Source: Lunularia cruciata (lineage: Eukaryota; Streptophyta; Marchantiopsida; Lunulariales; Lunulariaceae). Taken from it: a stretch of 64,000 nt of DNA. The number at the start of each line of letters is the position of its first letter. Position 1 is the stretch's first letter. Below the pieces are notes generated by a model that did not search any database, had not been told where the DNA came from, and saw only the letters and a program-made list of their open reading frames with translations. The position numbers were made by a program, and so were the translations under genes. The DNA is taken from positions 38,331,473-38,395,472 of the forward strand of contig OX419758.1 of NCBI GenBank assembly GCA_948567375.1, read 5' to 3'. Positions 1-10,765 of this stretch are shown here, piece after piece.

Positions 1-1804
1 TTGCAAAGAACGATTGTTGGATGCAAAAAGCCATGATCTTCAAATCCATCAACTAATGTGGCTAGAAGAGAAAAGGGACAATGCAATGCAAACCATGAAG
101 GAAGTGCAAGAACAAAGGAAGGTTAGGCAAAATAAAAGAATCAAGCTTGTGGCAGTTCAGGAGGGTGATTTGGTATTATTATATGACAATCACCAAATAT
201 TTTTTCTAGGAAAATTCCATTTAAGGTGGATGTGGCCATACCGTGCCATGCACATATATGCCAATGGCTCTATTCAACTTGCCAACTTGGAAGGCAATCC
301 TTTTGCCACTTGAGTAAACGGGTGGAGAGTTAGAAAATATTGGACCACGGACCCGACTTTGTATGAAGAATGTGAGCATCCCCATGAACACCAACACACG
401 GTTGTTGGTGTCAATAGGGATGCTCACATTTGAGAGAGGGTGTATATAGTACCCACAATTTTTGGTTTTGGATTGTTTTATAAAGTTTTGAATAAGAAGT
501 ACGTTAGTAAAGCCAAAGGAGTGCAAAATGGGAAGGAAAATAAGAAGAAGTGTGTGTTTGAAGCAAACCTAAAGTCGACCTTGGGTCAAGTCCGAAGGAC
601 TTGAGATGGAAGAGAGAGAAAGACAAAGAAGAGGACTTCATATCAAGTAGTGTAGCTTGATCCAAAGAAGTTGTAACAAACTTCTTTGGGGTTTGCCAAT
701 CAAGAAAGTACATGGGAAGAAAGTGATGACCTCGGGATCAAGAAGTTCTTGATAGTGATTGGAAACAACCTCACAGAATTGGTGATTGGAATGGAGAAGC
801 AACTAAAGAATGACCAAGCAACACAAGAATATAAAATCAAGATTTCTGTGAGGAAGCAATGTAATGTCCAGATGCTACCTTCTCCCTATTCAGAGTCGGC
901 CCAAAGTATTGCAAATTGCAAATTCACAAGAAGAAGAGTGGGTTAGGATCTCGGGAACAATCTTCCACAAGAAAAGAGTGAGGAAACACACGATGGCCCC
1001 AAAAGTGAGTAAGCAACATGCAGTGAGAGGACTTGCAATGCATATATTAGATGTAGTGGCAAGGATCAATGTCTTAGTGAGGCTTTGTATCACGTTCTTG
1101 GCATGGAACTGGAATTTCACTTTTCTAGGTTTCATGGCAAAAATTGCAACAAGTGATTGCAAGGATGGGCCAAAGCACAAGGAGAAGAGAGGAAATCCGG
1201 CTTGATGGACTGAGCAGGATTGGAGAATAGTCTTGGGGAGAGAAGTAGGAGAGATAGGAGGTACCACCTTCTATCGGAAGTGTGATGCCTCAAAAGAGAC
1301 TGTCGAGGTAAGAAGTTCTTTCAATCAACCTCACACCAAGAATGGGTGTAAGGTAGATAGCTGTAGAGACCCAAAGTAAAGAGGGATTAGAAGCGCAATG
1401 ATGGCAATGTTCAAGCCAGAGTGAACCACCTATGTCACAATGCAATAGGCGGTGTTCTTTCACCAAATGTTTGCAGAAGAAGCAATAGACTGGGCAAAAT
1501 ATCTGCATCAGTGCATGGAGTAGATGATTTGGGTTGGAGGATGGACATGCAACCACATTACTTTGTGCCCAACTCATTTCTATTTTGGGCTGAATTTACT
1601 AACTTTGGAGGAGAGAAACCAAATGCAATTGTACTTGTATCCGTATTTGTGCAAGGAGGTGGATATGGATGAACAATGCTATATGGAGAGATAGCAAGAA
1701 GGGGACAAGTACTACAAGAAGAGTGGGAAGGAGGGAATTTTAGCAATTGACATTCCAAGAGAACTAAGCCTAAAAGTTGCTTGGCGGAAGTATAGCCACA
1801 AAAG

Positions 1805-2179
1805 ATGCAAAAGCTTAACCCAAAGGCAATGGTGGTGAAAGCAAAGGAATTGACTCTAGAAGAAGAAGAGGAGTCCAAAGGAGAAACTAAGTCAAAGGGA
1901 GAAGCTTTAGGAGGAGAAGAAGAGTTCACACTGCAAAGTGAAGAATTGAGTAGTGGCAGTGAAGGTGAGGCAAAGGTGAGGCAAACCCAAAGACAGAGTG
2001 TGGATACACGGAAGCCAAGTCTAGAGGTCTCTACTATCAAACGGAGTTGTGTGATGGAGGAAGAAGGAGTCTTGGCATGTCCAAGAACTGCCAGGGGAAA
2101 AGAAGTGTGCATGCAGCCCAGGTGGGCCCCAATAAAGTCACCAAAGAAGAGGAGGAGAGCTTGGATGAGGAAACCTTGA
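1805..2179 (+). other. Charged, Lys/Glu-rich ORF after integrase in the Ty3 fossil
   Basis: An open stretch of 124 codons in the sense direction of the element, opening with MQKLNPKAMVVKAKELTLEE and rich in Glu, Lys and Ser. No known domain is recognised. It lies between integrase and the putative LTR, where Tat/Athila-type plant elements often carry additional ORFs. It could be a remnant of an element-encoded protein or of a captured host sequence. Nothing points to an independent host gene. Confidence 0.35.
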
Positions 2180-2323
2180 AGGTACAAAGATCACGACTTT
2201 GGGGTAAGACACTAGTAGGAGAGTGATGAAGTCCGGGCCAATGACAAGAAGTATGATGGAGTGGAGTATCTATCAAAAGCCGTGTCTCCGCTGTTGGTGT
2301 TTTTGTAGCAGAAGAAAGCAAAG

Positions 2324-2797
2324 ATGATGAGTGCTAACCTCGACATGCAAGATGAGTTAGCAGTAGTAGAGAAGTGGAGTGCAAAAACCTTGTTGTTGAG
2401 AAGCAAGTTAACGAGAGTAGAGATGGAAGCCAAAGAGCTTCGGATGGAGGAGATTCTTTGGAGTAAGCATTCCAAAGCAATGAAAGAGGATTTGGTGAAG
2501 TGTCATGAGGAATTTAAGGAGATGACGGCGGCATTGGTAGAAGTGCTAAAGGGAGAAATTGTGGATGCACGAGTAGAATTAATACATTTGAAGGCAAGTG
2601 CATCAATAATGGAGCAAGAGTTGGAGAGTCTAAAGAAGAAGGCCGCTAAGAAAGATCAAGCCTGGCAGCAGGAGGTAGCAAAACGTGGTAGTGAAGAAGA
2701 TCAATTGCAAGGATTGTTGAGGGTGGTGGAAGAACAAATTGTGGTAAATCAACATGAGAAGGAGGCAATGGAGGTTGAGTTTGAGAACAAATTATAG
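2324..2797 (+). other. Coiled-coil ORF after integrase in the Ty3 fossil
   Basis: An open stretch of 157 codons, almost wholly helical and heptad-like, with runs such as VEMEAKELRMEEILW and EQELESLKKKAAKKDQ, so a long coiled coil is likely. It has no signal peptide or membrane segment, so it is not an obvious envelope-like product. It follows the charged ORF at 1805-2179 in the same direction and precedes the LTR-like sequence. The function is unknown. It may be a structural extra ORF of this element family. Confidence 0.4.
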
Positions 2798-3713
2798 ATG
2801 TATTGCAATGAATTGGAGGAAGAAAGAAGAAATTCTTGAAGGAATGAAGAAATTCTTGAAGGAACATTGGGTTTGGAAGCCGAAGTTGAAGTTGACATCA
2901 GATTGGATTAGAAACATTGGATCGGATTAGAAATTGAGATTTGAAGAGGCAGATATGAAGAGGTGCATTGTCATTTTGGATCTACAGGTTGGTAAAGTTG
3001 TTGTAGAACCATATAGTTGTTAGCAATTGTTGATTGCTCTACTATTTAAAGGATGCATTCGCATTACGTTGGGGTTCAAATTTATTTTCTTGAGAATAGA
3101 TAAAGTGAAGTGTTGTGAAGTAGTGCTTGTCACTTGAGCTTAATTCCAACTATCAACGTTGTGTTTATGTTTACAAGTGTGTGGAGAATTTTGAAGTGCA
3201 AGTCAATGTGTGTGTTGGATGTTGGATTCCGTAGCCATAATCTTTATTATGTGTGTTTGATCTTGAGTGAAGTGCAATCAAAGCAATACCTTGATAGATC
3301 TTAGAGGAATTATATTGGTAGTGTTCTGCAATTGTCAGTGCAGCGCACTGTTGATATGAAGCAATTTCAATCAAGGAAGTTGTGCCCTTAGTGGAGGGGT
3401 GGAACACAATTCTAAGGTTTTTTTTTTTTTGTAGTGAAGTGCAATTTTTGAGAGAGATTGAATCATTGCAATCAAGATTGTTTGGAAAATTTGATAGAGT
3501 TATGATTAACAAGTGTTAATTTGTAAAGAGACTGCAAGTCAGTGCTTGTTACTCTCTTTTGGGTGTGGTTTCTACTTGACAGATTAAAGACACAACCAAG
3601 AAGAACTACTTGTATTGTTTGACTTTGTATTTGGACATTTCTGACTAGTATCTCTACAAGAACAAACTTTACTTACCTGATTACCACAAAATTAATATTT
3701 TTTGGGTTGTCAC

Positions 3714-5699
3714 ATATGGGAAACTATTGACAAATTTTTTAACAAAAAATTTAATTTTGATTATAATTTTTCATTCAAACCAAGATCTTGATTTATTTCC
3801 TTAAGTATTGATTTTTTTATTATTATGTAACAGAATCAAGATTTAAACTAAATTTATAAATTTTTGTATGATTTACTCTTTCATAACTTATCATATCTAA
3901 CCTTGTTGCATGAAGGTACCAAGTAAATAATCCTTAAAATATAGTGAAAATACTATATTATATTCCTTCAACTTGAAATACTGCAAAAGAAGTCTTGTGG
4001 TCTGTTTCTCAAGTATAACTAATCAATATAACCAACTTATGATCTTAACACTTACTTTACCCAGTTTGAAAACTTATTAAATTCTAAACTTTCTTACTTG
4101 AAGATATTTTGATATTGTGCGGTAATAATCAAGCTAAGTAAATATAATTATTGAAGATATCCTAAGGAATATATCTTTGATTAGACTATAACTCTGAATA
4201 ACCTTTCTTTGATAAAAAGTTCAAGATTCATAAACTACATCAGCACATAGATTTTTCGGAGTCACAAGTTAGTTCACTTCAACATCACATTCTTTTACTC
4301 TTAAAAAAAAAAGACTTGAGGTGCCCTTGTTACATCAGCATGGATTTGATTCTTCATTTCTAACTCCTCTACAACTTCTACGTTAAAACTCTATCTCGAC
4401 AGAGATAAAATAAATAAATTTGGAAAAATAGCCCCACTATTAGTTTTAAACTCTTTATCATTCCACATTGACTAACATACATTGCTTATAGTTTATAGAA
4501 CTTTCCCATTTGACAAACATACACAACCCATAATAAACCGAACTTTACATAAGTAACATAGGTATCCAACTAGTCTAATAAAAGATGCAAGCCTCGCTAA
4601 GCATAGAGCCTTTATCCGTATCCCACTAAAGGCAGAAGTATAACTCGTATGGTTTTTTTTCTCAAAATTCCTAAGTACCAGGCTGGTTGCGAGTAGAAGT
4701 GCCATTGTACTCAAATGTGCAGGAACTTATAGTGCCATGGATGAGTAAGAAGAGGAAGAGATTTTGAAAGTCATGCAGAATAGAAATTTCCATTTACTAA
4801 TGGAAAATGGTATTTGGGATTTTTGCTATGAGTGCAGGCAGGTGATATCCGAAAATAAACGACGGTTAAACTTGTGGGAGTGACAAGTGATGCAAAAAGT
4901 GACAGAAAAAATATACACTAATCGAGTGATAATAACGATAGAAAGTGAAAGAGACAAGAGCAAGGAAGAAAGCACTGTAATGCACTCGTCAAGTACAACA
5001 ATATCTAATATGTATGTTACATTTTATTCTTTTGTCCAATTTCTATAAATTTACTCTACCAAATATTACCAACAATAGGTCTTAAAAGTCACTAGTTATA
5101 GAAACGTGCCATAAAACCAGAATCAACACTACACAGTATTGACGCGAAATTATTCAATGTCTCTTATCCTTATCCTCTAGCTTGTTATATCGAGAATATT
5201 ATCGCCAATATAGAGCTTCAACAGCTCGGTTAATATAAATCTGATATAGAGAGCATATATATATTTCGTATCTATGTGTAATTTAAAATTGGTCCGGTCT
5301 CAACCTTAAGGTGGTCAAATTCACGAACTTGGTGGAAAACAAGCCCGGACTATCATTATGTCGCTTACACATATAAGGGTTAGAGCATCATATTAAAATA
5401 TATCAAGAATTAAATGCAATTACAAACAATCAGAAAATTTTCACACTCTACGGTCTTACTCACATTCTTCATTCTAACTTATATGGATTTAATTATTCTT
5501 GGGCAAATAAAGTAACCTCGTGCTTAAAATACGAACAATAACAGCATTGCACTTATACGAGAAATCAATCTTTATAATCAGTGGTACTTGGTCAAAGTGC
5601 GTCGCAAATTGACATGATTCCTACTTTTCAAGAGCTGAACTAAAGTGACCTTGCATATAGAGGATAAACATAGCAAAGGTACGTTAAGCACAGCAATGT
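3714..5699. other. AT-rich intergenic stretch, no gene seen
   Basis: No reading frame here resembles a known family in either strand. The sequence is AT-rich with many short homopolymer runs. I see no inverted or direct terminal repeats that would mark an element. Confidence 0.5.
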
Positions 5700-7075
5700 A
5701 AGTATAGAGAAAAAGTGTGACCCCACATAGAAAACACGAAGGATGGGAAGACCCATCAAGCCGGACAAGGGGTAGACAAAATAGGTAAAATGGGGTTAAG
5801 CCCCAATAGAGCCGATATGAGAAATCTGCCCTATTGTACCTAAGATATCTGAGCTATACAAGTCATACAGTCTACAAACAATTGGAGCATCTAAAGAAGC
5901 ATCACCTAGTGTGATTGCTCTCCTAAGGATTGCACCCACCATTGCTCTCTATAGAGCAATGGACACATGCTATCTAAAATATGCTACAAAGTATGAGAGC
6001 AAGAGTGATAACTCAGCGCCTAACATGATAAGCTCTCACACACTCCTTGACAAATGTGTCAAATGCCGCATCCATCATTCCATATAACTCCAAAGCGAAG
6101 AGGTGACCCCGCTGCATAATTATATATTTGGAGACCTTGCAAGCTGCTGATGTACCCGCTGCCCATCTAGGGGGATGGGTAATCAGTCCCTCAGAATTTG
6201 TATCATGCACACGACATCGACATCCGCTATTGTCACCTTATCATCTCGGACCAAGTATAAGTCTACCTTGACACTTGTCGTATGCAAAGCATATGAACAC
6301 TCCCTCCAAACCAAGTATACACTCTTCCATGCCATAGCACATACCATGTCCCTAAAAGTATCATGGGTAGTTATCCTTTGTCCTCCAAAAGGACATTGTG
6401 CCATATGGACCACTGCTGCATCTAGTGTAGAACCACACTCAAAAGTGAGTAATGAAGATGCAGATGGGTGGATCAAACCTAAGCAAAATCTCATCATTGT
6501 AGAGAAGGTAGTTGATGCGAGTTGGAATGCCCTAATGCATGGTCGTGCTAAGGTCCAAGAGCTTGCCCCCTTACCGGAGCAAGAGCAAAGACGTGTTCTA
6601 GTAGTTTGAGGAATGGATGAGTCAACTAAAAGAGAATATAGCACATGTTAACAATATCGCTCTATCTAAAAAGACTGCAAACCTCTAATCCAATCTGATA
6701 ATAGTGAAGCAAAAGATAGAAAGTACTCATGTGCGCATGTGGATAGACTATCTCTCGTGAGCCACAATAACATCTTGAGAGAAAATGATCCCTCCTCCAC
6801 CTCTGTCATATAAATTTCTAAAACCGGTCTATCAATAACCAAAAAGTGAAGAAAGTAGAAATGTCAAGCGAACACATCTACCTAAATGCTATAATTATCA
6901 TCTCCACCATATATAGCAAGCTCTCTTCACACAAGATTGGCGGAGACGTTAGCCTATATTCCCAATCCCATATCACCCACTCAAATATCACTTGACCAAT
7001 AAAATCACCCAAGATTTCCATAATAGTCATATTCAATGGCTCTCAAACGAGAGAGGAAGGACAAGGAGTGGGAAT
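5700..7075 (-). mobile_element. 5'-truncated LINE, C-terminal end and 3' tail (copy A)
   Basis: This matches, in reverse orientation, the downstream half of the LINE at 37.8-40.45 kb (its region about 39060-40450). Reading the minus strand it encodes the zinc-knuckle-like CPFGG.R..THD segment (about 6380-6410), then a segment like RLE endonuclease of non-LTR elements (VDLYLVRDDKVTIADVDVV, about 6225-6280), then the GWAAGT stretch and the tail. Stops and frameshifts are present, so it is dead. Homology fades near 7075, so it is 5'-truncated as LINE copies usually are. The tail segment at 5803-5855 is the part that resembles the tandem units at 10.3-10.8 kb. Confidence 0.75.
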
Positions 7076-7710
7076 TGTGTATATGTAAATATTGAGGCCA
7101 TACATACGGTATAAAAGCTATACACTCTCGAAAGCATTCAAAAGTGTGGAACCCCGAGTCTGGTCAGCCATGATCACTGCCACGTAGAAGTACTTTGAGC
7201 CACATCAGCTGCCACGTAGAGAACTTTGAGTAGGCTTAATTCTAGACTGCCACATCAGCACATAGGATCTTGAAGATACTTTGATATAAACACAAACCGT
7301 GTAGAACTCCGGGAGATTTGTTTCTCATATGCTTGCGGTCGCATAACGTGAAGTTTAAAAGCACACTACGGTTTCCCTCCCAAGTGGGGATATTGAATGT
7401 CTGTGTGTTTAAACAACGCACCTGGTAAGCTTGCAGTTTTGATAGGAAGCTCGAGAGAATGAAGTAGCGGGATTACAAAACAGGGATCGAGAAAGAGTAT
7501 TTCATTTGGTCAACTTTGAATGTGATAAATCAGTTGCAAGGCGGGCCCAAGCATTAAGAAGAGTGGAGAAATTCTACGTTGAAGAGAGTTCTGGATCATG
7601 TGGTCTGACCTTGATGTAAAACAAGTTTTCGATTTACATGCAGATGAGCCAATAAGAACACGATGTAATTTTGGTAATAAAGGGATGGGCAACAATATGG
7701 GCATTTCTGG
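7076..7710. other. Spacer with short GCCACGTAG repeats
   Basis: No gene is seen. GCCACGTAG occurs twice, at about 7180 and 7211, each followed by a related ACTTTGAG stretch, and GCCACATCAG follows near 7251. From here rightwards CpG dinucleotides become common, marking the start of the gene island. Confidence 0.4.
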
Positions 7711-8450
7711 TCATGGAAGGTTGGGATAAGTCCAGGTTGTAATCAAACAATCAGGGAACCTGGAAGCATATTCCAATCCATCATTGCAATTCAAGATGAG
7801 TGCTAAAGGTTTATTCGGGTCGCCGAATAGTACAATGCAGTGGTCGTAGTAACTGCTGCGTGTGCTTGTCCCGAAGCGATCAGAAAAAGAGTAGAAACTA
7901 CAGTATTTCACCAAAGTAAACAGAAAGGCGACCGCGTATCGGTCGCGGTCGCCAAAGTAGAAAAAGTCTTTCGTTCCCCCTTGCTGCAAAAGCTTTTCCC
8001 TCCTGCTCTCAACCTGTACACCAGACAGTCCTGTCTGGGGAGCTAGATGCAAAAGAAGGAAGGAAAATGATATACCTTCAGTCCCGGAATCACTAGTGCA
8101 GTCACTGTAGTGCTGAAACCTCCTATCCTTCCAGACATTAGGACCACACGAATACCTCAAATATTCATAAGAATGAAGAATATAAAGAGCTGGGATCCTT
8201 CTGTTGAAGGCCAACGAAATATAACCTTCTTTAACAAATGGGAGGGTAAAGATTACACAGGTATTACGTAGACTAAGTACAGAAATATTTCCGCGGCCTA
8301 TCTCGGGCTTTGCCTGGACACCCAATCCACTTCCAGATCTATACAAGGAGATCATCCATGCGCGATTTGACCTATTCCATGGCGTAAATATCATGATCTT
8401 CAGTCGCTCATCATCTGGTCGGTTGAGGGGATTTACAGGAATGAAACCTA
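7711..8450 (-). CDS. Unrecognised split ORF, possible host gene or pseudogene
   Basis: A 227-codon minus-strand ORF (7711-8394) can be extended upstream in frame by about 18 codons (LLGFIPVNPLNRPDDERLK) to about 8450. Inside it a plausible donor (gtatat, near 8082) and acceptor (ttttgcag, near 7996) suggest two exons, the first ending near SDSGTE and the second starting near QGGTKDFFYFGD. No domain is recognised; an F-box-associated type fold came to mind but the match is too weak to name. A 16-bp direct repeat, GTAAAGGTGTGAAAAA, sits just upstream at about 8451-8482. It lies next to and on the same strand as the carboxylesterase pseudogene and may itself be decaying. Confidence 0.3.
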
Positions 8451-8493
8451 GTAAAGGTGTGAAAAAGTAAAGGTGTGAAAAAATCCTTCACCA

Positions 8494-9352
8494 TTACTTG
8501 CCGTACTCAATCAACACGGGCTGGAGAATATACTCGATGTGGATATGCTCGCTATGCTTAACCTCCACCTGACACCCCATCTCCTTGAGTTTCTCGGCGT
8601 ACCGAATCTGCCAATCCTGGAGAATATCCAGCGGACCGATCGTAATGAAAACCGGTGGCACTGACAAATTGGAAAAGTCCTCGGCATTCTTACCAAGAAC
8701 ATTACAAGCTGGATGATATCTATCAGATCCAGCTGGAAGAAATGCCTTCTAAATAAATTTTTAGAGTAAGGACAGGAGCGTCTGGTATTCTGATCTCTGT
8801 TGGACTTCTCGTAGCTCCTCCAAAGAAAGGAGACAGCATCATAACGCCCTTGATTTGAACGGGACTCAGATCATTCTGCGCTGCTTTGATCATAACGTGG
8901 TGGGCGATGTTTCCACCAGCATAAGGAAGCATTGGTTAATATCTGCTGCAGGCAAACTTTTGCTTTCTGATCGGAGCCATTCTAGGGCCTGGTAACAGTC
9001 TTCATATGCAGTCGGCTAGGGAAATTCCGGTGCTAGTCTGTAGTTCACAGATAACACAGTGACGTTGCAGATTTCGGCCATAGCCCTACATATCTGATCA
9101 CAAGGAATGGAATGAGCCGCAAAATGAAACGAAACCTCCACCATGGAAGGAGACGATTAGAGGAAGCTTCCTGCCCTCTTGTGCCGAGTGCGAGAAGATT
9201 CTACAGAAGATGTCCGTCTCCTTGTCAATGGCGACGTCCTCGGTCACAATTCCGTCAACTGGCTTCGAATTTGCTGCTGCTTTCGGGGCCAGAAATGTAC
9301 AAATTGTGGTTTACCGTACCACCTTTGCGGAACGTGATACTAGATGCCAAGC
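8494..9352 (-). pseudogene. Carboxylesterase (CXE / GID1-like alpha/beta hydrolase) pseudogene
   Basis: Reading the minus strand, successive frames give the order of plant carboxylesterases: GGTVNHNLYISGPE; KPVDGIVTEDVAIDKET; the oxyanion motif HGGG in SFHGGGFVSF; VLSVNYRLAPEFP; AGGNIAHHVMIK; LSPFFGGATRSPTE; NVLGKNAEDFSNLS; VPPVFITIGPLDILQ with the catalytic-type Asp; and a C-terminal HIHIEYIL ending at the stop at 8494-8496. These proteins hydrolyse small esters, and GID1 relatives bind gibberellin. The gene is broken: frame changes after GPE, near the FHSL segment, before AGGN and before the AFLPAG segment, and an in-frame stop after PEFP. The nucleophile region that should read GDSAGG instead reads LPYAGG. 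No clear intron is seen. A possible first exon lies at 9930-9969. Confidence 0.8.
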
Positions 9353-10274
9353 GGCATAATTATTTTTAACTTGAACGGTATGGTTGAGGGTGTTCGTACA
9401 GCACGTGGTTTCTCTGTGAGCAGTTCCAAGGAAAACATTTTTGAGTGGAGTCCTTGAAAGTAGGGCACATTTCAGATCATAAACCTTTAGTACACAACTG
9501 AGTAACTGATCTCTCACAAAATATGGGTGTTTCTTCTGTATCTTTATAAGGTTGTTTACTTCGTTGCAAAAGTGCCCTGATGAGTGGATCTAATGCTAGA
9601 CACAAAGACCTAATCCTCGTGGGGTCAGGATATTCTACCGTGGATATCGATGAGGGCATAGTAGAAGATCATACAGAAACAGCGGGGACAAAGCTTAAAC
9701 TTTTAGAAGGTAAGAGCTACAGTAGTGGGTGTAGAAGTTAGTGCAGCCTTCAGAAATTTGAATAACTCATGGCTCGACAGGTGGTGTACAAAGGAATGTG
9801 TGACTAAAGTGCTAGAAACGTCAAATTTGCTGATACGTAAAAATCTCGCACGGACTCTGGATACACATTACGTATTTAGAAAAGCCTCCACAAGAGTGTT
9901 ACCTTTCCTTATAGTACGCAGATTCTCACCGGCAATTTGAGCATCCTTGTCGACTGCAGGGGACGCCATGATTGACAGAACTGCAACGTCGAAGAGGTTA
10001 ACGATTCTCAGCTCCTCTCCGTCTCTTCTGTGTCGACAACCAGCATCGACAAGCAGACTCAGCTGTCGACTCCAATTTTTGCTGCACTTGTCAATCAACA
10101 ACTTCCAACACCGGGTCTCCTCGAAACCAACAGGATTTACAGCAATGAAAGAAACTACAACTGCTCCTGGTTTTCCTAAGCTGCGAATTCTCGAGAGTCT
10201 GCAAATCAGATCATGACCGCAATGTTCGCCTCTCACGACCTGGCCGCGGGTATGCATTCCTATTGGTGAGATGG
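9353..10274. other. Gene-island spacer
   Basis: Apart from the candidate exon at 9930-9969 no recognisable coding segment is seen on either strand. CpG content is like that of the neighbouring genes rather than that of the repeats. Confidence 0.4.
9930..9969 (-). other. Candidate 5' exon upstream of the carboxylesterase pseudogene
   Basis: On the minus strand an ATG at 9967-9969 opens MASPAVDKDAQIA and runs into a consensus donor (G|gtgagaat) at 9929/9930. Initial exons of this kind with a short Ser/Ala/Asp-rich start precede the conserved core in many plant carboxylesterases, and the next carboxylesterase-like codons start about 600 bp downstream. The link is inference. The same frame stays open upstream of the ATG for some distance. 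Confidence 0.3.
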
Positions 10275-10765
10275 ACTTAACAAGAACTCAGCTACGAGAA
10301 ATCCCTCTTACATCACGAAAGATGGGAGACCCCAATAGTAGCCATAGGAGAAATCTGGCCTACAGCACTTAAGATGAGAGCCTCCAATACTAGCGATACG
10401 AGATAAGCCCCAGTAATAGCGCTACGAGAAATCTGTCTTACACCACGTAAAATGGGAGACTCCAATAGTAGCGATACGAGATAAGCTCCAGTAGTAGCGC
10501 AACGAGAAATCTGTCCTACAGCACGTAACATGGGAGACTCCAATAGCAGCGATGCGAGAAATCTGTCTTACAGCACGTGAGAGTGAGAAACTCCAATTGT
10601 AGCGATACGAGAAATCTGGCCTACAGCACGTACGTAAGATATCTGAGACCCCAACAATAGCAGTATGAGAAATCTGTCATACAGTCCGTAAGATATTTGA
10701 GACCAACCGTAGCGGTCCGAGAAATCTGTCCTACACAGACCGTAAGATATCTGACCGACCCCCCA
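10275..10765. repeat. Minisatellite (about 52-bp unit) resembling the LINE 3' tail
   Basis: About eight full and two shortened units follow each other, each with the core ACGAGAAATCTG.CCTACAG, then CACGTAA.AT, then GAGACCCCAATAGTAGC. Full units are 50-58 bp; two short ones (near 10393 and 10469) are about 27 bp. The same order of words occurs in the LINE tails: CCCCAATAGAGCC, GATATGAGAAATCTGCC, then TAAGATATCTGAG at 5803-5855, and its reverse complement at about 40297-40353. The right-hand units retain TAAGATATCTGA, as in the LINE tail. A C-rich run (CCCCAACCCC) follows at about 10757. Confidence 0.85.

Larger units (their letters stand above)
1..3713 (+). mobile_element. 3' part of a Ty3/gypsy LTR-retrotransposon fossil
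   Basis: The left edge of the window enters an element near the end of integrase. Residues encoded at 14-313 read like the integrase C-terminal domain of plant Ty3 elements: a basic stretch, then EGDLVLLYD, then GKFHLRW and NGSIQLANLEGNPF. Downstream lie about 2.5 kb with further ORFs and then an LTR-like stretch with a TATA-like TATTTAAAG near 3046 and a possible CA end near 3713. Only one terminal repeat would be inside the window, so the LTR start cannot be fixed. The element is broken with many breaks and is old. The lineage may be Tat/Athila-like (extra sequence after integrase), but this is inference. Confidence 0.7.

Noticed and set aside
1805-2797. Independent host genes for the charged and coiled-coil ORFs
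   Set aside because: They lie in line between integrase and an LTR-like region in the same direction, with no introns or promoter of their own visible.
7840-8046. Plus-strand ORF beginning MVVVTAACACPEAIRKR
   Set aside because: It is the opposite-strand shadow of the longer minus-strand ORF at 7711-8394 and has no recognisable features.
10275-10765. Repeated units resembling a CRISPR array
   Set aside because: The units vary along their whole length, there are no unique spacers between constant repeats, and the genome is a plant's; it is a minisatellite.
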